This document shows, one piece after another, positions 54,876 through 64,000 of a stretch of DNA of 64,000 nucleotides. Position numbers and translations under genes: made by a program. The notes beneath the pieces are model-generated. The model was not told the DNA's origin. It searched no databases and was given only the letters and a program-made list of their open reading frames with translations. Position 1 is the first letter of the stretch; every line of letters starts with the position of its first letter. Source of the stretch: Corticium candelabrum (taxonomy: Eukaryota > Porifera > Homoscleromorpha > Homosclerophorida > Plakinidae); assembly GCF_963422355.1 (NCBI RefSeq), contig NC_085085.1, positions 9,745,306-9,809,305 of the forward strand. Reading direction: 5' to 3'.

Positions 54876-57774
54876 AGGCAACCGTTGCTATGTAAATTGG
54901 ACACGTGTGTATATTATGTGCAAGCTATGCAGTGTTGTTTGACTATATATCAAGAGCAAGATCTGGCAGAGCAGATGACAGAATCATGTAATGCTATTTT
55001 ACCAGTATCTTTTTACTCTCTTCAAACCACAGTGACATAAGAACTAAAATGATAATCTACCTACCTATGTATGCACCTGTTTACCTACCTACCTAACTAT
55101 ATACCATATAACCGGTTATTACTGCAATTTGAGAATCTAGACAAAAGTTTTAGCTGCGAATTAAATTTCTGCATTCCAACCAGGAAGACAGTTACTGGTA
55201 CACATATGTACACATGCATGTACATGTGTCGCAAAATGACTCCTGGGACTCGAAGATAAACATAAATATTTGCGAATCTTATTTGTGCACTCCATGAATC
55301 TGATTTCTTCGCAGAATTCGCAGGAATATCATGATCACAGAAATAACCGGTTATACAGCACATGCATATAGGATACCTAACTAACTACAAATCTCTAAAG
55401 TAAAGTTAAACAACTACATAGCAATCAATTATTAACTACGTAATAAAGCCAATATATTTAGCTTAGACAGTCAACACAGTCACTGATTAATTAATTGATT
55501 AATTAGTACATTTATTACCACAATCACAGTCATACAACACAGCTTCCAACTCTGTCGCACCATGTGAAATACATTCCAAAACTTGTTCTTTGTATCCAAA
55601 TTACGTGAGACTCGGCTTCGGTAGTCACGCAATGAACACTTCAAAACTACGTGCTCCTTCTATTGAAAACGACTAGACTAGCTATGTATGTTCAAGAACG
55701 CGTGCACGTACACTCCATCATCGCATCCATAACATAATACGATAATGTGACAATGAACTCAGTACGCACGTTAGCAGGAATCCGGGAGTATGGGTCACGT
55801 GCAAATTACCGGCACTCCAAGTCCTCCGCTTCCGGGACCGGTACCGGCTCTCTAGCCACTTCGTTAGGATAACCCTGCCATAAATTGGAGATGTGTTAGA
55901 TGTAATTTAGTATGAGTTTAGTAGAAGATAGGATACAAAATACATGGTAGACTGGTGCACTGTACCATCAAAGAACTGCAGTAACGAATACAAGGATGAT
56001 TTTACACGTGGTATTAGAAAGTCCCTAGTACAAGTTATCCACAGTATAGGATAGGGCTTTTCGCGCCAAGGGATAAAGTACAGTATAAAACTAAGTTAGA
56101 GCATATCAACCGGAAAGATAAAACTCCCTAGTGTAAGTTATCAGGAGAAGGACAAAACTCCCTAGTGTGTGTTATCCGTAAAAGGATAAAACTTTTCGAA
56201 TCAGGTGTAAAGTACACTAGTGCAAAATAACCGCGGGATACAACACCCTAGGGCATTTTAACAGGGCGGACAAAATACACGGCAGATAGAATAAACTGTG
56301 ACACCGACCCTTACCTAGTGGTCCACCGCAAGTTGAAGGCCAACTATGCTTTGCGCCGTCCTGGTGCCCATCGTGCATTACAACTGCCTTTGACCTTACT
56401 ATGATTGTGCACCTCATTTGGTCTCTCATCCACCTGACGACCGATGCGTGCCTTCCACCTTCGTGATACCTTCTCATACCTTTCGCCGTCTCTCACAAAA
56501 ACCGACGTGCACTCGGACACCGACTAGCCGTCTACATCCAACCGCGCCCGCGGCGACTTCACCGTCTTCCAAACTGTTTTAAAGACTGTACTGCACATTT
56601 TCGACGCCCAATCGTCCGGGACGGGTTCTTCGTGAAAAGGAGTAGTGTTAGAGCTTAATGATAATGTAGCACAGGCACGCATACTAGGTTTATAGCGCGC
56701 TGGTTGGTGTTGAGTTGCGTTGAGTTCAAAATTCATGATATGTTAGCAGCGTTGCGTTGCGTTGGAACTAGTCATTCTGATATTACACTAATTTGGGCGT
56801 TTACACTTATTAGCTAAGCGAAAACGCAAAAATGAACTCCCGCCAGTCGTCCATCCATCTCAGACTCCACTTCCGCAAAGAACACGCACCTTCCGTGACA
56901 CACGAACGGACGGACGCGCGCACGCAAAATTAGAACAGCGTACTGTACTGTAGGGCGACACACGTCACATCCGCATACTTGCTTAATTAAACAAACGAAC
57001 TCCGGCGCATCTCATTTCAGAACGACAAAGTCTCATTTCCGGCAGTCGGAGGCAGTCCAGGCAAAATCCGACCCAACCGTTCGTCTCGGACGGTCGAACT
57101 CATCCCGGCCGCCGCGTTTCGCGACGATCCGAGACCGGCGTCTGGTCGATCGGTGCGTTACAGACATCCATCCATCCATCCAAACGGAAGTGGGAGTTGA
57201 CGTATTATAGCATTGAGCACAGCAAGCACGTAGGCTGGGGGTGCATTGGGAGCACGTGCACCCTCCCGTTCACGGAAGAAGACTGGGCTAGAGTAGGTCA
57301 ATGATACTCCGAGGAATGTGGTAAAACTCCGAAGTACGTGCTAGATATTTGGCTATCATGTCTGGTACCTGGTAACGTGGACAACAGTGTGCTCGTCACA
57401 GTGACACTAGATGGGACGGTCTCAGGAAAAGACAGAAAAGGAAGGCAAGCAGCTGCTACGTGTCAACGGCTGGACGATTCTCTATTTCCGAAAAGGGCAC
57501 GTGATCAACTTGTGACTCCAGATTGTACATAGCCAGTTGCAGAAGACGATCAAATAACACCGACTTCCTGTGAGTGCTGTAGTGGTAGTGTAGAAAGAGT
57601 AGGTGTCACTGTGACGAGCACACTGTTGTCCACGTGTGCTCCACCGCCACGTATGTCGAGCCTTTGCGCAGCACATGCTGTGAAGTTCACGACGCGAGGC
57701 TCAGCGTGTTTTGACTGCAGGCGTTGCAGGCGGCAATCAGCAATGCCATCATGCTAATACTTCTGACCATGATT
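54876..57774. other. Gene-poor stretch, partly CpG-rich
   Basis: No recognised gene. 55067-55095 has a small CTAC-rich tandem pattern. 56018-56215 holds a degenerate repeat (separate entry). 56860-57160 is rich in CG dinucleotides and in TCCGGC/CGGACG words and could be a promoter-like or unmethylated patch. CATC repeats lie at 57164-57180. Short frames at 56217-56477 and 56524-56736 (minus) and 57338-57532 (plus) have no family resemblance. Confidence 0.4.
56018..56215. repeat. Degenerate tandem repeat, unit about 34 bp
   Basis: Variants of AAAGGATAAAACTCCCTAGT followed by GTAAGTTATC recur at about 34-base steps, most clearly in two adjacent units around 56116-56185, with poorer copies on both sides. 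Confidence 0.6.
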
Positions 57775-58976
57775 TAGTGGATGATATCGGCAAATTGTTT
57801 TCAAAGCCAAGTCTCCTGTCGAATTCTGCAAGTCCATGCAAGCTCTGAGAGCTGCGGAGAAGTACCACCTACTGACAAATCACAAAACACAAAAAGCCTC
57901 GAGCCGACCAAGTTTCTCCTCCGACATGTACTGGTGGCTGCAACTGAGCTTTCCATTCTGTTTGGCTATCAGAACACCCGTGGATAGTTTACAGCGAGCA
58001 AGTAGATGATGTCTTTGCATTGCTTGTGAAATTTTCGGTGCTAAAGTGTCCAAGGGAAGTTTGTATACAAGCTTTTAATTATTGGAACAAGAAAGGAGAA
58101 AAAGTAAAGGAGCACGAGCAGTGCTTATACCATCATCAAGCCATTGAGCAAGTTGATAACTCCAACCGAACCTTGGAGAATCCAGATACTACCATTACTG
58201 CACAGTTGGACACCCGCAGGGCGGCTAATATCGCGCGTAATCGTGCAGTCCTAAAGTTCATTGCTTCTGCTGTGTTGTACTGCGCCAGACAGTGCAATGT
58301 TTTACGTGGAGATGCAGAGAGCGTGGAATCACTTGGAAATCCAAGTAATTTTCTTTCTTTGCTGAGGCTTCTGCCAGTGCACAATGAACAGTTAAGAAGG
58401 CACATGGAAATTCCTGCAATGCGATGTGCAACTTATCTTTCTCCTCAAACACAAAATGAGCTAATTAAATTCAAGGAAAAGCACATCCTCTTACAGAGAA
58501 TAATAGGTGATTTGGCAGCTGCCCCTTTACGCCATCCTTGCTGACGAGGTAACTTCGTACAACGTCGAGCATCTTGCCATCTGCGTCAGGCTTGTTGACA
58601 GAAGACTAGAGGTCAGAGAAAGAGTTTTTAACGTTTTTACAGTTGGACAGAATAACTGGGGAGCGGATTGCAAATGGTATCTTTTTGGCTTTCTGAAAGA
58701 GAACAACATACCACTTGCTAAAGTAGGAAAGTAATAGCTGGCAGAGTGGGAAAAATCTTGAATCTCGCTAACTATACATCGCAAACAGATAATTCTAACA
58801 TCATTAGGAAGTTAGTGATGACGAGAAGACAAATATATAGAGCTTGTTTCTGACCAGTATTGTACAACTACAGAATTGGCTACTTCCTGTATAGCACGCG
58901 ATGTCATTACGCCCTCATGACCAATTAGAACGACCACCTGTGACTTCACACGCGCCGCCAGGTCAATTGTGGCATT

Positions 58977-59975
58977 CTAATCACTACAGGGATCATCTGT
59001 TCCAGAAACAAAGGCTTCTTCGCTTTCCGAAGTCTCTTCTTCTTCACGCCTTACTTCAATGAGAACACGGTCGACCGCTTCTTCAACTATCCCGTCGGTC
59101 TCTCGATAGTGCTTTTCTACTTTTTGAATGACGTGCTTGACAGTTGGCCCATTTCTCAGCTGTAACCTGTGTAATGCCTTCTCTCGCAAGCTGCTCAATT
59201 TCCGCCATGGTGAAATCCTTGTTGATGAGATGCCGCATAGCCCTTGACGTGTGCCCAGACCAGCTCGATCGGGTTCAACTCGCAGTGACCGACAGGCAAT
59301 CTCAGAACGGCATGACTGTGCTGATTAGCGAAGACGTCAGTCAGGTACTGCGAAGCCGGGTTTCTTGCTTTTATTAGCATGAACATCTCTGCTTTTAACA
59401 GTTTCTTGTCGTATGAGATGTAATGCGAGTCCAGATACTGGATCATGTCCTTTTTTGTGCTGCTTTTTGTCGGGATTTTCTCAACAACGCTATTATGATA
59501 CTTGGCATTGTCAAGAACAATAACAGAAGTTGCTGGAAGGTTTGGAATCGACCTCTCTCTGAACCACTCCATAAAGTGGGCCGTGTTCATTTCCGGATGG
59601 TAGTCACCGGTGCTTTCGTTCCTCTAAAAACGAGGTCAGCCTTAGAAATCCAACCCTCTTTCCACCCTGCATGGAGAATATAATGAGTCTTCCACCCTTT
59701 CCTGATGGGACTCTCAAACCTCCTTCGCCGTCGTAGTCAGTCCAGCATCGTTCCAAGGTATGGTGCGCGTTGAGCCATGTCTCGTCTAGATACACTCTTG
59801 GTCTTCCCTCATCTCTGTACTTCTCTATTTGTCTGAGATAGTGATGACGAGCAGCAATAATTCTTTGTTGTTCGTACAACGCTGTTTTCTTGCTGCGTGT
59901 TGTATATTTGAAGCCCATTTTCTTGACTGTTTTGAGAAGTGTTTGTTTGCTGTATGAGTAATCTATGTTGTAGAG
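58977..59975 (-). pseudogene. Sailor-like (DD82E) transposase, copy B
   Basis: Read right to left: MGFKYTTRSKKTALYEQQRI, then RVYLDETWLNAHHTLERCW (first catalytic Asp). After a phase change at a TTT run (59614-59616) comes MNTAHFMEWFRERSIPNLPA, SVIVLDNAKYHNSVVEK (second Asp), and LRLPVGHCELNPIELVWAHV (Glu). I count 81 residues between second Asp and Glu, close to the 82 of the Sailor group and far from the 34-41 of Tc1/mariner. Two more phase changes precede the acidic C-terminal tail, ending at 58977. An N-terminal DNA-binding domain would lie beyond 59975, possibly in another exon, and was not identified. Inverted repeats were not found. Confidence 0.7.
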
Positions 59976-60132
59976 CTAAAATCAGTTTATCCTTTTTCTA
60001 GAGCTCCTTCCTTGAATTGTATCTGAGCTATCTGTAGGAATAGCTACGGTTTTTGCAATAACAGTTAAAGACATTATAGCAAATGGGCAAGAAAACACCA
60101 AAATTGAGATACTGAATAGATTGAGTGTACTA

Positions 60133-60362
60133 CAGTACTGGACAAAAGTTTTGAGCCACCCTTCAACAATCCTTTTCTTTGGCCTTAAAATCATTTACTT
60201 ATGAGTAAAGTAGACAATACCACTATCAATAGAGTCAAAAACACAAAACTGTATCATTTCAGTGTGTTTAATAGAACAGATTACGCCTAATAATTAGTAT
60301 GGCGTAATACACACGAAAATAGACTAATTTGCAGGGTGGCTCAAAACTTTTGTCCAGTACTG
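60133..60362. mobile_element. 230-bp MITE with perfect 29-bp inverted repeats
   Basis: CAGTACTGGACAAAAGTTTT plus nine more bases at the left end (60133-60161) is exactly repeated in inverse at the right end (60334-60362). TA flanks both sides (60131-60132, 60363-60364), so it is a Tc1/mariner-type non-autonomous element. The interior is AT-rich and non-coding. Confidence 0.92.
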
Positions 60363-61892
60363 TATATAGCTAAATGTACGCGTACATGGAATTTATGGAT
60401 GTTACATATGACATAGAGAATGAATGATTCATTACTGCAATATGTGCCATTATGAAATCAGGAATATATTTACAGATGAACTCGCTTCCGTTTTGATGTG
60501 TAATGTAATCTGTATACCTTCTGTGATGCCCCTCCTACGCTCCTATATCTACATAAACGTTTGCCGCAATTCCCACACTGCCAGCTATTGCTTTTCCTAC
60601 TTTACTATGCGTGGTCAGGGGTAAAATGGCGCAACATGTCTTCAGATCGAGTGGGTGTCCAAGCTAGAATTAGACATAAAGCTCCTTTAGCCACCTACGT
60701 ACACTGCAGTGGCCACTGCCTTAACCTTGTGATAAACAAGTCATGTGCTCTTCCTGAGGTACGTAATGTGATTGATTGCGTTAAAAAACGCAGCCGTTTC
60801 TTTCTCAATAGTCCAAAGAGAAGTGGTGTAGAGATGATCATCACCCACAATGTAGTCAATGCAGAGAGGAGGAAACCACTGATCGATCTGTGGAAGACGC
60901 AATGGGCTGAGCGGCATTCGGCTTATCAGCACTTCTACCAAGGGTACGTATTTGTGGTTGAAGCTCTAGAGATAATAGCTTTCCGCTATCACTTGGAGAA
61001 ATATGAAGCTACGTATGCTGACTGGGACTACGCAGGCCGCAATAAAGCACAGCAGATTCTGGCCACTGTTACATCCTTTCAGTTTGTTGTTGTGTTTGTG
61101 ACGATATATTAGTACTTATCACACCTTTCGGGCATTACGGTGAAGCTGCAGACCAAAGCTGTTGATCGTGAAAGCGCATAACATGATATCTGAAATCGTG
61201 AGGACCTACAACAGCGAGTGCGCAAACGATGAAAGCAGCTTTTCTCAAATCTACAAAGTTAGTTCAGACATGGCAAAAAAGGTTGGAAGTACAATTGCAA
61301 TGCCTCGCATTGCAGCAACGCAACAAAATCGAAGCAATATTCCAGCTGATTCTGTTCATGAGTATTTCCAGAAAAATGTTGCAATTCCATTTCTTGATCA
61401 TATTATTATTAGCATCAACCGACAGTTCTCAAAGTCGGCAGTCACAGCCATTTCCCTACTTGGTCTTTTACCGAGTATCATCATATGTTCACAAGATGTC
61501 AACCTGAAGGAGGCGCTGATCAAGTACAAAGATGATCTGCCATCGCCTGAATTAATGGACGCGAAACTCAGGCGCTGGAAGAACAGGTATATGGCGATGT
61601 TCACCAGCAAAAGCCATCAAAGAATGTGACACCACTGACTTCCCAAACATCTCAGTTCTTTTGACCATCGCCTGTGCCATTCCTGTCACCTCGTGTGAAT
61701 GTGAGAGAAGCGCCAGTGCTTTACGGCGCCTAAACAACTATATGCGCGCATCCATGGGTAAGGACAGATTGTCTCACCTTACCTTTACAGATTTACCTTT
61801 TCTTCAGTTTGTCTCCAAAACAAGAACAAGAGCTTCAGGTACATATAAAAGAGCTACATGTAGATTAAGGTCGAAGAATAAAAAATGGGGAT

Positions 61893-62879
61893 AAAACATG
61901 TAAAACTCGTTGGGTTGCAAGAATGGAATCTTTCTAAGTTTTTATGGAACTATTGCCATCGATAGTCACTGCACTGGAAGTTGACAGCACTGGTTAAGAT
62001 TGGAATGCAGAGTCATCTACTAAAGCTGCAACTCTTCTGACTTCAATCACGCAGTTCGAGTTTATAATGGTGTTAGTAGTAGCACATGCCTACTTTGGTT
62101 TTGTGAAGGGTTTGACAGTTTCCTTGCAGGTAGATCCCAAGACGTCTGCTCCGCCTATGTTGAAGTTGATAGCATCAAGACTGCTCTGTATTAAGTAAGA
62201 GAAGACATCGATACTTTCTACAAAAAATTGTACGCCACTGCAGTTGCTTGGAGAAGGCGATCAATGCTTCATTACCTTCAATTCCACACCGTTGTGCTCG
62301 ACAGACTCTTAGAAGTAATGTGCCCACCATAAAGCCGGAAGATTACTATAGAAGGAATTTAAAAGTTCCATTTCTGGATGAAATGATAGCACATATTAAT
62401 AGCCGCTTCTCTGAAATTCAGAAGAAGGCGATGGTGACTCGTTCCCTCTGTCCTAATGAGTCCAGAGAATGAGCAAAGCACGACAGACCTTGCACACCAG
62501 ATTGCCGAGTTCTACGCGGACGACCAGCCCAATCCACAAACACTTCAGCAGGAGCTACACGTATGGAAGTGTAAGAGAAAGAGCTTCTCAGCTGAGCGAC
62601 CTTCGTCGCTTTCAAAGTCTCTTTTCCATGCTAATGAGACTATGTTTCCAAACATCTGCCAGTTGTTGCGAATTGTCTCTACCTTGCCAGTCACCAGCTG
62701 TGAATGCGAGAGGAGCATCAGCGTTCTAAGGAGGCCTAAGACGTACCTGCGTACAACACTGGCTGAGGAGAGACTGACTGGGTTGGCACTCGTGCACGTT
62801 AACTATGGCATGGATCTGAATTTAGATAAAATTATTAACATATTTTCCACACAACATCCTAGTAGAATGCTTCTGCAGG
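61893..62879 (+). pseudogene. hAT-C: 3' half of a third hAT transposase relic
   Basis: Across several frames: KTRWVARMESF near 61900, TKAATLLTSITQFEFIMVLV, PEDYYRRNLKVPFLDEMIAH (about 62330), then in one frame 62456-62879 CQLLRIVSTLPVTSCECERS (catalytic Glu) and LRRPKTYLRTTLAEERLTGL, the dimerisation region. It lacks the zinc finger and first catalytic Asp. The C-terminal peptide (STQHPSRMLLQA) runs straight into the left end of hAT-D at 62880, so hAT-D inserted here. Confidence 0.7.
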
Positions 62880-64000
62880 CAGTGGCGGATTTAGGGTAGG
62901 GGTTGTGGGGGTTGCAACCCCCTTTGTTGGCCTCGGAGTTAAAGCACAAGGTCTTGAAGCTGCATTGTGCTCATTTCCAGTATTTAATTAAAAATATCTA
63001 AGCAGATTCTTGAGACATCTGGCAGCGAAACTCCAGACTCGTGACCAGGATATCTTTGTTGCGTATGGAATGGTTCACTCAGTACGTAACTAAAAGAATT
63101 GAGGCAACAAGGCAGGATATATACAACCTGTTTGACTTTTGGTATCAAGATATTCTGCGACTCGCAGACAGGATTGGATCCGTTGAATCTTTTCCGAGAA
63201 AAGCGAACTTACAGCAAAACCGGAGCAATACACCTACTCGTAGTAGTCGGAGTCCGATTGAGCACTACAAACAATCCGTTGCGATACCCCTCCTAGACTC
63301 CCTGCTTCTTCAGATGCGCGAACGATCTAATGGTGGGCAAGATAATGTCCGAGCATTGTTGTGTCCATTGCTTACCCTTCTTGTTCGTTCTGACGTTGAC
63401 CCAATGGAAAGCGTAGATGGAATGTTGCACTGGCAAGCCGATCTTCCATTCCCGAAGTCTCTAAGAGGTGAAGTAGGAAGGTGGCAGTCAGTATGGCAAA
63501 GCAAATACCAGGAATTCAAGAAGCAAGGAAAAGAGAGCAAGCGTGCAAGAAGGCCATACCCAACAACTAACCTTCTCCTGGACTTGGGAGCCTGTGACTC
63601 TCGGTTGTATCCGAATGTTCATCGTCTGCTATTGATAGCATGTAGACTGCCTATCACAAGTGCCAAAGCAGAGAGGTCATTTTTTTCTACTGAGGAGACT
63701 GAAGACTGATACAAGGTCTACCATGGCAGAAGAGCGTCTTGCACACCTATCAGTTATTGCCATGCATTACAAAGACCGGGTACCAGCAGACGAAGTTTGT
63801 ACAAAATCATCCCCGGAGATTTTTATACGGTCTTTGTTTGAAAGAGACATAACTGCACCGTAGTTTACTTAACATTTATTAGCAATAGTATAGGCATGAT
63901 GCAGTTAGATTCTGCTAAACGGTTTTGATGATTTAGGGAGTATTTAGCATGACACATTGCTAGAGATATGTTGCCATAGTTGTTGCCATTTACTTTAGCT
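62880..64000 (+). mobile_element. hAT-D: internally deleted hAT-1-family element, right end outside window
   Basis: It starts CAGTGGCGGATTTAGG and is similar to the hAT-1 left end for about 57 bases, including the GGGGTTGCAACCCCC palindrome. After only about 110 bases it passes into the last third of the transposase, so the promoter region, zinc finger and most of the catalytic domain are deleted. By comparison with hAT-1 the right end should lie about 130 bp beyond 64000. Confidence 0.75.
63007..63863 (+). pseudogene. hAT-D transposase C-terminal third
   Basis: LAAKLQTRDQDIFVAYGMVH is followed, after a phase change, by the frame 63041-63709: FDFWYQDILRLADRIGSVES, NLQQNRSNTPTRSSRSPIEH, LHWQADLPFPKSLRGEVGRW, LLIACRLPITSAKAERSFF, where the catalytic Glu is part of AKAERS. 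This is colinear and closely similar to hAT-1. A seven-T run at 63680-63686 shifts the frame; the continuation (LLRRLKTDTRSTMAEERLAH) runs to the stop at 63861-63863. Confidence 0.78.

Larger units (their letters stand above)
57775..61892 (+). pseudogene. hAT-B: relic of a hAT-1-related transposase, split by insertions
   Basis: The 5' part (57775-58736) includes EHPWIVYSEQVDDVFALLVK (TTF-type zinc-finger region), the helical region ITAQLDTRRAANIARNRAVL and YLSPQTQNELIKF, and after a phase change in a T run (58526-58528) YAILADEVTSYNVEHLAICV with the first catalytic Asp. The 3' part resumes near 60480: RGQG..., NMSSDRVGVQARIRHKAPLA, YVHCSGHCLNLVINKS, FFLNSPKRSG, QWAERHSAYQHF. It continues to QNRSNIPADSVHEYFQKNVA (61162-61629) and, in another frame, AIPVTSCECERSASALRRLN with the Glu. 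It follows the same order as hAT-1. A Sailor-like element and a MITE lie between the two halves. Many stops and shifts are present. Confidence 0.75.

Noticed and set aside
56860..57160. CpG-rich patch as a definite promoter
   Set aside because: No gene start, TATA box or conserved exon adjoins it; left only as a compositional note.

Overview
The window is nuclear DNA of an invertebrate animal. Coding information is broken into short exons separated by introns of about 60-170 bp with GT..AG borders, dinucleotide microsatellites are long, and almost every recognisable protein belongs to an animal transposon family: Ty3/Gypsy, Tc1, pogo, hAT, Kolobok, a DD82E/Sailor-like element and LINEs. SAMD3-like, DUF6589-like and PHD-finger fragments of the kind common in sponges and cnidarians are also present. 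I favour a sponge or another non-bilaterian, but the sequence alone does not settle it. I see no bacterial, phage or CRISPR features.

Layout. 0-3.2 kb: unrecognised exon-like pieces, TG/TGG microsatellites and a three-copy ~130 bp tandem repeat. 3.26-6.01 kb: Gypsy-1 (minus strand, ~116 bp LTRs), internally deleted. 6.6-7.3 kb: a spliced Ulp1/SENP-type (C48) cysteine protease. 7.3-12.6 kb: mostly non-coding, with a 25-bp minisatellite and a 5'-truncated LINE ending in poly(A). 12.6-15.1 kb: Tc1 and pogo debris, then a full-length Tc1 element with an intact transposase and Sleeping-Beauty-like IR/DR ends. 16.04-21.68 kb: Gypsy-2, with 155-bp LTRs differing by one base and a GTAA target duplication, but its reverse transcriptase core is replaced by part of another Gypsy element. 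21.97-24.73 kb: a LINE fragment and a Kolobok transposase. 25.1-27.1 kb: Gypsy-3, lacking integrase. 27.15-29.48 kb: a pogo pseudogene ending in a PHD finger, then a 653-bp pogo-like deletion derivative that keeps only the DNA-binding helix-turn-helix and the acidic tail.

30.03-36.08 kb holds two head-to-tail hAT elements, each with one long open transposase (about 885 and 769 residues after removal of one small intron). The second inserted exactly at the right border of the first, and both have 5-bp target duplications. 36.5-40.4 kb: Gypsy-4, a Sailor-like fragment and Gypsy-5. 40.8-47.8 kb: a DUF6589-like pseudogene followed by a pogo transposase gene that was hit by a hAT-type MITE and then by Gypsy-6 (198-bp LTRs, tRNA-Trp-like primer site). 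49-51 kb: a Tc1 relic and a GCGTC-rich foldback. 51.4-54.9 kb: a SAMD3-like spliced gene and a PHD-finger fragment. 57.7-64 kb: three hAT relics related to the intact 30-kb copy, nested with a Sailor-like transposase and a MITE.

The genes do not form a pathway. The window is a layered transposon deposit in which insertion order can often be read from target duplications. Active-looking parts are the Tc1 element and the two hAT elements. Several Gypsy copies each lack a different enzymatic domain. Many frameshifts lie in short homopolymers, so some 'pseudogenes' may be assembly errors.
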